A DNA stretch of 64,000 bases from Mumia sp. Pv4-285 (GTDB lineage: Bacteria; Actinomycetota; Actinomycetes; Propionibacteriales; Nocardioidaceae), in the NCBI RefSeq assembly GCF_041320275.1, contig NZ_CP162023.1:682001-746000 (forward strand). Reading direction: 5' to 3'. Position 1 is the first letter of the stretch. Every line of letters begins with the position of its first letter. Position numbers and translations under genes: made by a program. The notes beneath the pieces were generated by a model. That model worked only from the letters and a program-made list of their open reading frames with translations, searched no databases and had not been told where the DNA came from. Shown here one piece after another: positions 1 to 9,098 of the stretch.

Positions 1-589
1 GTCGGCCCGCGGACGCGATCGCGGTGCCGAGGAGCAGCGCCGCGACCGTCGGGAAGAGGACGATCCCGTAGAACGGCAGGTTGACCAGCGCGTACTCGTA
101 GACGAACGACCAGTCCCTGATCTCCGCGCCGGCGCGGAAGATGTCGTTGCGGAGGACGACGACGGCGAGCGCGGGCAGGGCGCCCCACAGGACCGCAGCG
201 ATCGCCGGGCCGACCGGCGAGAGCCGTCCCGCCGCCGCGACCAGCAGGAGCAGCAGCGCACTCACGGCGATCACCGCGAACGGCCAGAGCGCGCGATCGC
301 TGCCGTCACGGAACTGGTTGATGTCGAGCCAGTAGCGCCCGAACGCCCAGTCGAAGCCGAGGTACGCCAGCGGTGGCAGGACGAGACCGGCGAACAGGCT
401 CACGACGTGACGTGCGGCGCCGCCCGACGAGGTGTCGTCGACCTTCGGGATGCCGTAGGCGGGAGTGGAGTCGTACGGCTGCTGTTCCGGGGAGCCGGCG
501 TGCTGCGGCCGGGACGGGGTGCCGTACGAGCTGGTGGGGGAGTCGTACGAGGTGCTGCGTGGTTCAGGGGTGTCGCCAGGTTGCGTCAT
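1..589 (-). CDS. Integral membrane protein, 3' end cut by the window edge
   Basis: The reading frame runs from an ATG at 589 to the window edge with no stop, about 196 residues. The first 55 residues are rich in Ser, Pro, Tyr and Gln and look disordered and cytoplasmic. Four hydrophobic segments follow (roughly residues 57-80, 96-120, 124-142 and 165-192), so it sits in the membrane. I recognise no family motif; Pro/Tyr-rich tails before a membrane core are common in actinobacterial proteins of unknown function. It is divergent from the ABC transporter that starts 69 bases away, so the two probably share a promoter region. Confidence 0.7.
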   Translation of the reverse strand, partial: MTQPGDTPEPRSTSYDSPTSSYGTPSRPQHAGSPEQQPYDSTPAYGIPKVDDTSSGGAARHVVSLFAGLVLPPLAYLGFDWAFGRYWLDINQFRDGSDRALWPFAVIAVSALLLLLVAAAGRLSPVGPAIAAVLWGALPALAVVVLRNDIFRAGAEIRDWSFVYEYALVNLPFYGIVLFPTVAALLLGTAIASAGR

Positions 590-657
590 GACCGCTGAGC
601 GTAGTGGTCTCGGGGGCCCCCGTGCTGAGGGCGAGGGGTCCGATAGCGTGGGCCGGG

Positions 658-1577
<920 letters not shown>

Positions 1578-1581
<4 letters not shown>

Positions 1582-2378
1582 AGGCCGCGCTGACCTCCGA
1601 GCTCCGCAAGTGGCTCTCCACCCGGTTGTGGTGGGTCCTCCTCCTGGTGATGGCCGCCTACATGGCGTTCCTCGCGGTCGTGATGGCCTTCTCGGTCACC
1701 ATCGACCCCGGCGACGCCGGCGCGGGTGCGACGGTTCTTCAGGGCACCGACGCGGCGCTGACCGTCTACACGCTCGGCAACGCGCTCGGCTACGTCTTCC
1801 CGCTGCTCGCGGGGGCGATCGCGATGACGTCGGAGTTCCGCTACCAGACGATCACACCCGCGCTGCTCGCCGATCCGCGACGCAGCGTCTTCCTCGGTGC
1901 GAAGCTGCTCTCGGCCACGGTCATCGGGCTCGCGTTCGGGCTCGTCGGCACGCTGTCGAGCGTCGCCGCGGGCGCCCCGATCCTCGCGTGGCGTGGGGAC
2001 GGCGCGTACCTCGGCAGCGGTGACGTCCTCGTGCCGGTCGCGCTGTCGGTGGTCGCTCTGGCGATCTGGGCGTTCGTCGGCGTCGGTGTCGGCACCCTCA
2101 TCACCAACCAGGTCGCGGCCATCGTGGTCGTGCTTGCGTTCACCCAGTTCGTCGAGCCGATCGTGCGTCTCGGACTGAGCGCCGTCGATGCGCTCGAGGG
2201 AGTGGCGAAGTTCCTTCCGGGCGCCGCGTCCGAAGCGCTCGTCGGCGCCAGCACGTACGCCTCGCTGGGCATGTCGGACCTCCTCGGCCGGGTGCCGGGT
2301 GCACTGGTCTTCCTCGCGTACGGTCTGCTGCTCGCGCTCGTCGGGCGGTTCACGACTCTCCGTCGCGACATCACCTGA
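1578..2378 (+). CDS. ABC-2 type transporter permease
   Basis: 266 residues with about six hydrophobic spans: one near 15-38, others near 70-90, 110-130, 150-172, 178-200 and the C-terminus at 235-258. It begins within the stop codon of the ATPase gene (ATGA overlap), as is typical of two-gene ABC-2 exporters. The segment TSEFRYQTITPALLADPRR near residues 85-103 is the cytoplasmic coupling motif of the family, in which a Y-R-x-x-T/S motif follows the second helix. The substrate is unknown. Confidence 0.9.
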
Positions 2379-2483
2379 CGCATCCGCGCGAGCGGTGCCG
2401 GGCGGCGTACCGTCGGGGAATGAGGGAGGTCGGTCCACCGTTGAGTGCGGTGAACCCCCGACGCCCCCGAGGAGGTGCGCCAG

Positions 2484-2900
2484 ATGACCGAGGACTTCCG
2501 TCCCCTGATCCTGAAGCCGATCTTCAACGATGCGATGATCGCCGAGATGTCGCTGTACGACCGCTTCCGTCGCGCTGAGGAGATGCTCGCCGAACGGCAC
2601 CCGGGGGACGCGATCAAGATGCTGAAGGGCGTCGTGGAGCAGGAGCCGAACAACTCCGCAGCATGGGAGCTGCTCGGGCGGTCCTACTTCGCGGCGGCGC
2701 TGCTGCGGCCCGCTGAGGACGCGTTCCGTCGCCTCATCGAGCTGGAGCCGACCAGCGGGTGGGCGCACGTCGCCCTCGGGCTGTCGCTCGACCGGCAGTC
2801 GAGGCACAGTGAGGGAGCCGTCTACCACCGGATGGCGGCCGCGCTGACCCCCGACCAGGATCGGCGCCCGCGGCTCGTTCCTGCGCAGGAGCAGCGCTGA
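2484..2900 (+). CDS. Small tetratricopeptide-repeat protein
   Basis: 138 residues, soluble, with no signal peptide. Two to three TPR units are visible from about residue 30 to 110 (for example NNSAAWELLGRSYFAAALL followed by AEDAFRRLIELEPTSGWAHVALG). A GAGGAGG ribosome site lies about 9 bases before ATG 2484; the alternative GTG at 2475 abuts that site and is less likely. TPRs mediate protein contacts and no catalytic domain is present. It lies about 100 bases after the ABC permease gene and precedes a strong hairpin terminator. Confidence 0.8.
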   Translation: MTEDFRPLILKPIFNDAMIAEMSLYDRFRRAEEMLAERHPGDAIKMLKGVVEQEPNNSAAWELLGRSYFAAALLRPAEDAFRRLIELEPTSGWAHVALGLSLDRQSRHSEGAVYHRMAAALTPDQDRRPRLVPAQEQR

Positions 2901-2941
2901 CGGCAGTGCCGTCGACGGGGCCCTAGCGTCTCGATGCCGTA

Positions 2942-2990
2942 CGGAGGTCCGCGAGCGGTCGTCTACTGCGCGCGGACCTCCGCCTTTTCT
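2942..2990 (+). terminator. Hairpin terminator after the TPR gene
   Basis: A perfect 12-base inverted repeat (CGGAGGTCCGCG at 2942-2953, its complement at 2971-2982) is followed by CCTTTTCT. This is a classical intrinsic terminator for rightward transcripts. Its right half lies inside the last codons of the convergent dehydratase gene (stop at 2963), so it also blocks read-through between convergent genes. Confidence 0.75.
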
Positions 2991-5671
2991 GCGGACGTGA
3001 GGTGTCGGCGTGCCGCGTTCACTGCGAGGCGTGCGTGCTCCTTGGCGCCGACCTGTGCGACGAGCTTCGCGCGGGGTATCTCGAGTGCGTAGGGAATGTC
3101 CTGCGGCAGAGCCGCGAGGATCCCGTGGACGTCGATCCCGCCTTCGCCGGGGAACATCCGCTCGAACCGCGCCGTGTGGATGAGCTCCTCGGTGGTCTCC
3201 GGGATCTCCGCGGGAGCGTCACAGAGGTGGACGAAGTGGAACCACTCGCGAGGGAGCGCGGCGAGGTCGCTGACGCTGGAGCGGGAGCGGGCGAAGTGGA
3301 GCAGGTCGATGAGCATGCCCGCGTTCGACTGGTCCGCCGCTCTCAGGATGCGCGTGGCCTCGGTCAGGTTCCCCGTCTCGGTCCACGAGGGGAACTCCAG
3401 GTCGATCGTCAGTCCGAGAGGTCGAGCGAGCTCGCACAGCTCGGCGAACCGGTCGACCTTCCGGTTGAAGTCGGCGTCCGGGAACTGGGTGATCACGTGG
3501 CGGGCACCGAGCTCGGCCCCGGCCTCCAGGAAGCGTACGAAGTCGCGCGGTTCGTCACCCGAGGTCAGCCGAGCCAGCTCGACGTCGAGCACCTCGACGC
3601 CGGTGGCCGCCAGATGCGTCTTGGTGGCGCGCATGAGGGCAGGGTCGTAGGTGAGGGGATAGTACGGTTCCTCCATCGTCACCTTGGTCAGGCGTAGACC
3701 CACGTACTGGTAGCCCGCCGCCGCGGCAGCGTCGACGAGCTCGGGAGGCGAGAGGCTCAGTGCCGTCAGGTGGGCGATCGAGTAGGGGTGGCGGTGGGTG
3801 CCATCGGGTTCGGCCGGTTCGGGCGCCAGCACGCGAAGCCGACGACGATGATGCGCCGTGACGCGCAAGGACGTGCTGGTCGCGCCACCGAGCGCTGCGT
3901 AGTCGCCGATCCGCTGCACGATCTCGAAGAACACCCGGGTGCCGATCATCTCCGTGAAGAAGTGGAGGAAGGCGCCGCCCTCGTCCCGGTCGTAGAGGAC
4001 GGAGTGCTCACGCATCTTCTCGAGAAGCTCGGCAGGCAGATCGGCGCGGGCCGCGAGGTCGTCGTAGTAGTTGTCGGGCATCTCGAGGATCGGCACGTTC
4101 GAGGCCCGCAGTGCCGTCGCGCAGTCGAGCGCGTCGTCGGTCGCGAAGGCGATGTGCTGAGGGCTCGACACCATCGGCGCCCAGTCCCCACGCCGCAGCG
4201 GGGCCGTGCTCAACCCGAGGCGCAGCCGTCGGGACGGGTCAGAGGCCGACCAGGAGCGAACCAGGCCGAACGGTGCGGTCACCTCGGTGCTCCGGTCCGC
4301 GACGAGACCGAGCACGCTCCGGTAGAACAGCGCGGTGTGGTCGAAGTCGTCGATGGACTCGGTCAGCGTCACGTGGTCGATCGCCCGCAGTCGCACGGCC
4401 GGTGCAGGTGAGCCGCCGTTGGGCTCGAAGTCGGCGAGCCAGCTCTCCTCGCCCGTACTGTCGCAGAAGAACATCGCCGTCCCGTCGGGTGCGGCAACGC
4501 AGTCGAGCTCGGTCTCGTCCGCCCTGCGAAGGCGATGCAACCGGGGTGCCAACAGCTGCTTGGCGCGAGCCGCCGATACTGCTGGGTCGACGCTCTCGAT
4601 TCCCAGCGCGCAGACTGCGGCCGACGCGGGTTCGATCGAACGATGGGCTGCATGGTTGAGCAGCAGACGCGAGCTGCCTTGCTGCCACAGCTGCACGGGC
4701 TTCGAGCGGTGCTGGGCCGTGTGGGCGAACCCGAGTGCCTCCAGGGTCGCTTCCATCAGGGGGCACGAGTCCTCGTCCACGGCCAGCTCGACGAACGCGA
4801 ACCCGCTGGACGCGGGCGCCGCCGGTAGCAGGTCTCCGAAGAGACGGCCTTCGGCCGATCCGGTCGCGTCGACCGCCTCCGCGAAGGCGAGCATCGACCG
4901 CATCGCGGCGATGGCGGCGTACCTCGGGTCTTCCTGCTGGTAGACGTCGTTGAAGACCTCCAGCGCGAGCGGTCCCTCGTACCCCATCGTCGACAGCCGG
5001 CGGACCAGGCCGACCAGGTCGAGCGCGCCTTGGCCGGGAAACGTGCGGTGGTGGAGGCTCCAGTCGCGTTCGGTCAGGTTCGGTCGCGGGGCGTCCGAGA
5101 GCTGGACGTGGAAGATCTTCGAGACCGGGACCGACCCGATGAGGTCGGGATCGTTGGCGCGAGAGAGCGCGTGGAAGCTGTCGAGACACAACCCGAGATT
5201 CGGGTGGTCTGCTGCCCTGACGAGGCGCCAGGCGTGCTCGAGCGTCGCTACGCGACCCCACGGCACGGCCTCGTACGCCAGCCGTACCCCACGCAGAGCG
5301 GCGCGCTCAGCCAGGGTGTGCAGCTGCTGCGCTGCCACGTCGTCGTCGTCCAGCCCGGCCGGAGAGGTGGTCGAGCACAGCAGCAGCAGCTCGGCCCCCA
5401 GCGCGCGCACCACGTCGAAGGTGCGCTCGGCGCGGGTCAGCTGGGCTTCGTGCAGGGTGTCGGGGACAGCCTCGATGTGCAGTGGCTGGTAGGCCTCAAC
5501 ATTGAGGCCCAGGTCTGTCGCGTCACTCCTCACCTCGGCGGGCGAGCGGGGTGAGAGCACGAGGTCGCTCGCGAGCAGCTCCACGCCGGTGAACCCCGCC
5601 GCGGAGGCGGCGCCCAGCTTGTCCTCCAAGGTGCCTGAGAGACAGGCGGTCGAGATCGTGAGCTGAGGCAT
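2963..5671 (-). CDS. Three-domain dehydratase: TIM barrel, HPPD-like VOC module, second TIM barrel (QuiC-type)
   Basis: 902 residues. Residues 1-275 form a xylose-isomerase-like TIM barrel with the metal quartet of 3-dehydroshikimate dehydratases in order: E134, D164, Q190, E238. Residues 290-600 form a duplicated VOC module like 4-hydroxyphenylpyruvate dioxygenase with its iron triad H433, H506 and E583. Residues 630-890 form a second TIM barrel with E759, D789, H815 and E864. Barrel plus HPPD-like module is the known QuiC1 layout (about 635 residues), converting 3-dehydroshikimate to protocatechuate. The third domain is extra. The function of the VOC part, even in QuiC1, is not settled to my knowledge. 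An esterase gene lies just upstream on the same strand. The aromatic role is inferred from domains only; a sugar-phosphate epimerase role for the second barrel is possible. Confidence 0.85.
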   Translation of the reverse strand: MPQLTISTACLSGTLEDKLGAASAAGFTGVELLASDLVLSPRSPAEVRSDATDLGLNVEAYQPLHIEAVPDTLHEAQLTRAERTFDVVRALGAELLLLCSTTSPAGLDDDDVAAQQLHTLAERAALRGVRLAYEAVPWGRVATLEHAWRLVRAADHPNLGLCLDSFHALSRANDPDLIGSVPVSKIFHVQLSDAPRPNLTERDWSLHHRTFPGQGALDLVGLVRRLSTMGYEGPLALEVFNDVYQQEDPRYAAIAAMRSMLAFAEAVDATGSAEGRLFGDLLPAAPASSGFAFVELAVDEDSCPLMEATLEALGFAHTAQHRSKPVQLWQQGSSRLLLNHAAHRSIEPASAAVCALGIESVDPAVSAARAKQLLAPRLHRLRRADETELDCVAAPDGTAMFFCDSTGEESWLADFEPNGGSPAPAVRLRAIDHVTLTESIDDFDHTALFYRSVLGLVADRSTEVTAPFGLVRSWSASDPSRRLRLGLSTAPLRRGDWAPMVSSPQHIAFATDDALDCATALRASNVPILEMPDNYYDDLAARADLPAELLEKMREHSVLYDRDEGGAFLHFFTEMIGTRVFFEIVQRIGDYAALGGATSTSLRVTAHHRRRLRVLAPEPAEPDGTHRHPYSIAHLTALSLSPPELVDAAAAAGYQYVGLRLTKVTMEEPYYPLTYDPALMRATKTHLAATGVEVLDVELARLTSGDEPRDFVRFLEAGAELGARHVITQFPDADFNRKVDRFAELCELARPLGLTIDLEFPSWTETGNLTEATRILRAADQSNAGMLIDLLHFARSRSSVSDLAALPREWFHFVHLCDAPAEIPETTEELIHTARFERMFPGEGGIDVHGILAALPQDIPYALEIPRAKLVAQVGAKEHARLAVNAARRHLTSAEKAEVRAQ

Positions 5672-5683
5672 CCGGCCGCTCCG

Positions 5684-7831
5684 CTATCTGACGACGCGGA
5701 GTGTCGTCGTGGCGGTGAAGGGATTCGTCTGGCCGCCGCGCTCGAGGCGTCCGGTCGCGGACACGGTCACCGCTTTGCCCGCGGGCAGGGTCGAGAGATC
5801 GCTCTTCTTGAAGGTCGCGACGAGCGTGCGTCCATGGCCGCTGCACCTGACCGACACGGCTGCGGCGCCTTGAAGTCGGACGTCACTGACACGCCATGCA
5901 GCGAGGTCGCCGATGTCGGCGGTGAGAATGACGTCGACCCGCCCGGCAGTCGTACGAAGGTTGAGGGCTGACGGCATGTGCATCTGGACCAGAGGGCTCG
6001 TTTGCGCGAGCACACGGGTGCCGTCGTACGAGAGTCGACCGGCGCGATCCTTGTCCCAGCGGGAGAACCACCCCTCCCAGGCCGTCCACGCGGTGTCGAC
6101 ACTGACGTTGTGGTTCCGTGCTGCGGTGATGCCGTACATGTACAGCGGGATGCCCTGGTCGTTGTTCCATCGCTGCAGCGTCGTTCTCTCGAGCATCCCC
6201 ACGCCGGTCTGCGTCGAGTCGGGTTCGTCGACGAGGCCGACGTCGTTCCGCTCGAGCCAGTACGAGACCAGGTCTCGCAGGTTCCCCGGGTTGGAGAGGT
6301 ACGGATTGCCGTTCTCGTTCTCGGCCATGTTCAGGAACAGGGGAACGACCGAGGTGGCGGAGTCCGGGACCGGGTTCGAGGTGGCTCCGTTCCCCGCTAT
6401 GGCGGTGAAGTACTCGGGCATCCGGTAGGCGATGCCGTGCTCGAACATCGATCCGTTGGAGTGGCCGAACGCGAACCGTCGCCCGGGATCGGTGTCGTAG
6501 TCCCTGTCGACCACTGAGGTGAGCTGCCTGATGAACTCGAAGTCGTCAGCCTTCACGTCGAGGTTCGCGTTGGTGTAGTTCCACCGCAGCTCGAGCGGCG
6601 TGTAGGGCGGACCGGAGTACTGAGAGCACGGGACGACGACCGTGAAGCCGTAGGTGTCCGCGATCTCCCACCACCGGGTGATGTCGAAGAACAGGGTGCA
6701 CGGCTGGCTCCCACCGGCGAACACGTACACGACGGGAGCGCCGCCACGGTGCTTCTTCGCCTTCTTCGGTTCGTAGACGAGGTACTGGCGCTTCCAGACC
6801 TGGCCGTCCGCCTCGGTCACCATCAGGTTCTTGACGTCGACGCCGAGCCGCCCGTAGTCGGGCCTCGTGCCCAGGACGTTGCCGAAGACCGTGGTGTTGT
6901 CGTAGCGGGTGTAGTAGGTCAGGAATCGAGAGATCCGCTTGGTGAACCGCTTGTCGTCGTAGGCGACGTCCCGCTCCAGCACAGCCACCTTCGACACCGG
7001 CTCGCTGTAGGAGGTGGGCAACCGCTCGGACCTGGCCCGTTGGTGGTACGTGTCTCCGAAGGTTCCGCGCACGGCATAGGGCCGGACGTCGTTGGCCTGC
7101 TTCCAGTAGGAGACGAGGTTCGAGACGTCGGAGTCGTCGTCGTTCACGAACCATACCGGCACAGGGACGTCGCGGTACGGTACGGACGTGAACCGTGGAT
7201 CCATGCCGGTGTCGGTGAACTTCGGCGTGAAGCTGAACTCCTGGGCGCCGATCTGGTCGAGGCCGCTCAGGTCGTCGGTGTCGATGAAGACCGCGCTGAT
7301 GACGTTCAGCGGATTCTTGGCGACGTAGCTCTGCAGCGCCGTGCCGCCGGTCCCGTAGCCGGCGATGTAGCTGATCCCGTGGGTGGAGTAGAAGCGCTTC
7401 GCCTCCATGACCGAGAACGCCTCGGTGATGTAGCTGGACTCGGTGGCGAGGTCACCCCACTGCCCGGTCGTCTGGTCGGGCTCGAGGACGAAGAGTCCCT
7501 CGGCGCGGTCGTCCGCGATGTCGATCCATCCGCTCCGGGTGAGGAACTCCTCGGTGTCCCACCCGTCGGGGACGCTCACCACCGTGAAGTAGCCGCGTAC
7601 GGGCATCCCGTCGGGGATGTAGACCTTGCTCGTTCGCTCGACGCCCTCCACCATCACGGGTTCCTCGTAGTAGCCCGTGACGGGGAGCTCGTTGCCCAGG
7701 GTGGTGTCGATGGCCGGCGGCGTCGGTCCGGTGTACGGAATCGGGTCGAGGTCTTGAGCGGCCGCGGCGGCACCGACGGGGAGGAGTGCGAATGCGCCGA
7801 GCGTGAGCGCGAACGTCCGGAAGCTCTTCAT
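5684..7831 (-). CDS. Secreted serine esterase (PHB-depolymerase/feruloyl-esterase-like), two-domain
   Basis: 715 residues with an N-terminal signal peptide: basic MKSFR, hydrophobic core, AAAAA cleavage region near residue 25. Residues 40-350 resemble an alpha/beta hydrolase-like region without a clear nucleophile. Residues 370-600 hold an esterase domain with the nucleophile motif GHSNG (Ser458) and a candidate catalytic His near 574. The last 90 residues look like a beta-sandwich. The ATG at 7831 is preferred over the longer frame because it begins the signal peptide and follows a GAGAGGAA ribosome site. A promoter is visible upstream. With the QuiC-like gene 12 bases downstream, it may release aromatic acids from esters; this is inference. 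Confidence 0.75.
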   Translation of the reverse strand: MKSFRTFALTLGAFALLPVGAAAAAQDLDPIPYTGPTPPAIDTTLGNELPVTGYYEEPVMVEGVERTSKVYIPDGMPVRGYFTVVSVPDGWDTEEFLTRSGWIDIADDRAEGLFVLEPDQTTGQWGDLATESSYITEAFSVMEAKRFYSTHGISYIAGYGTGGTALQSYVAKNPLNVISAVFIDTDDLSGLDQIGAQEFSFTPKFTDTGMDPRFTSVPYRDVPVPVWFVNDDDSDVSNLVSYWKQANDVRPYAVRGTFGDTYHQRARSERLPTSYSEPVSKVAVLERDVAYDDKRFTKRISRFLTYYTRYDNTTVFGNVLGTRPDYGRLGVDVKNLMVTEADGQVWKRQYLVYEPKKAKKHRGGAPVVYVFAGGSQPCTLFFDITRWWEIADTYGFTVVVPCSQYSGPPYTPLELRWNYTNANLDVKADDFEFIRQLTSVVDRDYDTDPGRRFAFGHSNGSMFEHGIAYRMPEYFTAIAGNGATSNPVPDSATSVVPLFLNMAENENGNPYLSNPGNLRDLVSYWLERNDVGLVDEPDSTQTGVGMLERTTLQRWNNDQGIPLYMYGITAARNHNVSVDTAWTAWEGWFSRWDKDRAGRLSYDGTRVLAQTSPLVQMHMPSALNLRTTAGRVDVILTADIGDLAAWRVSDVRLQGAAAVSVRCSGHGRTLVATFKKSDLSTLPAGKAVTVSATGRLERGGQTNPFTATTTLRVVR

Positions 7832-7919
7832 CGAGGAGGTTCCTCTCGAGTCGTCGTGTCGGAGCACCGCTCGCCTCTCCGTAAGGTCGCAGGTCCGTCT
7901 AATGGACCAGCAGTGCCAC

Positions 7920-7955
7920 GCTACGGATCGTAGCCTGGGCATGCGGATTCCACAA
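7920..7955 (-). promoter_or_regulatory. Promoter with overlapping palindrome for the esterase gene
   Basis: On the minus strand a -35 TTGTGG (7955-7950) is followed by a 17-base spacer and a -10 TACGAT (7932-7927). The -10 lies inside a perfect palindrome GCTACG-GAT-CGTAGC (7920-7934), a good position for a repressor operator. The start site would be near 7920, leaving a leader of about 90 bases before ATG 7831. Confidence 0.6.
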
Positions 7956-7971
7956 GAGTCCCGGCGCGTGG

Positions 7972-8985
7972 TCAGCCCGCGGCTCTGCGGAGGTCCGCGA
8001 GCAGGTCGTCACCCGACCACGCTCGCCGACCTCCCGCTTCCGCCGCCCGGACCAGGGTGACCAGCCGTGCGTTGACCGGCGCCGACCGGCCGAGTGACTC
8101 CGCCAGACGGACGACCTCGCCGTTGATCCAGTCGATCTCAGTCGTCCGGCCGGCCTCGAGGTCCTCCCACATCGACGAACGGGCGATGGGGTCGATGGCG
8201 AGGGTCGGCGCCGCGACGGCGGCGTACACACGGTCGGGCATCACCAGCAGACGCGGAATGAGTCCCGGGGGCAGCGGGGTGAGTCGCGCCAGAGAGGCTC
8301 CCGCCGCACGGAACGTCTCGTACGCCTCGCGCTGGGCGAGCGCGACGCACCGGCGGTACGCGCGCTGGGACAGCTCAGCCTTGAGCGGGATGCCGGCGAG
8401 GGCGTTGACGGCGTTGTTGAGGTTGAGGAGGAGCTTCGCGCGCAGCACGGCGCCCATGTCCTCGCGACGTCTCAGCGGGAGTCCGGCTGCGGCGAACGCT
8501 GCCTCGTACGCCGCCAGCGCCGGGTCGTCCTGCACCTCGATCGTGCCCTCGGAGCCCTGGTGGAACGCCCCGCCACCCAGGTTGACGACGTTGAACGGGA
8601 CCATGCCGGCGAGCACCGTGACGCCGGGAAGCACCGCGCGGAGCGCCTCGGCGTTGGTCAGACCGTTCTGGAGGCTGACGACGACGGCATCCGGGCGCAG
8701 CACCGGCGCGAGGGTCGCGGCGACGTCGGCGGTCGCCGCGGACTTCACGGTGACGAGCACGAGTTCGGCCTGGTGCGCGGCAGCGGGTCCGTCTCCTTCG
8801 AGCACGAAACGAGCGTTCGTGCGTACGTCGACTCCGTGGTCGTCGGTGAGCCGCAGACCGCCTTCGCCGATCGCGTCGCGTACCCGCTCGCGCCCGACCA
8901 GGACGACGTCCGCTCCGGCGGCCGCCAGCCGTCCACCGACGTAGCAGCCGATGCTGCCGGCTCCGAACACGCAGATTCCAGGCAC
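7972..8985 (-). CDS. panE: Ketopantoate reductase family protein (2-dehydropantoate 2-reductase)
   Basis: 337 residues, the usual family length. A Rossmann motif GAGSIG at residues 8-13 binds NADP. The C-terminal helical domain contains the catalytic lysine in AKLLLNLNNAVNALAG. The reaction is reduction of 2-dehydropantoate to pantoate in coenzyme A synthesis, but actinomycete genomes carry several paralogues and this one has no pantothenate genes nearby, so its true 2-keto acid may differ. No signal peptide, so it is cytoplasmic. Confidence 0.85.
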   Translation of the reverse strand: MPGICVFGAGSIGCYVGGRLAAAGADVVLVGRERVRDAIGEGGLRLTDDHGVDVRTNARFVLEGDGPAAAHQAELVLVTVKSAATADVAATLAPVLRPDAVVVSLQNGLTNAEALRAVLPGVTVLAGMVPFNVVNLGGGAFHQGSEGTIEVQDDPALAAYEAAFAAAGLPLRRREDMGAVLRAKLLLNLNNAVNALAGIPLKAELSQRAYRRCVALAQREAYETFRAAGASLARLTPLPPGLIPRLLVMPDRVYAAVAAPTLAIDPIARSSMWEDLEAGRTTEIDWINGEVVRLAESLGRSAPVNARLVTLVRAAEAGGRRAWSGDDLLADLRRAAG

Positions 8986-9098
8986 CGCCGCACGATAGCC
9001 CAGGCGGATCCGGCAACGGAGGGGTCACCTGAAAGTTGAGGGCGCACCGCGGACACGCAGGGGATCATCGAGGCACGTGGACACCCCGGGGAGGTGCC

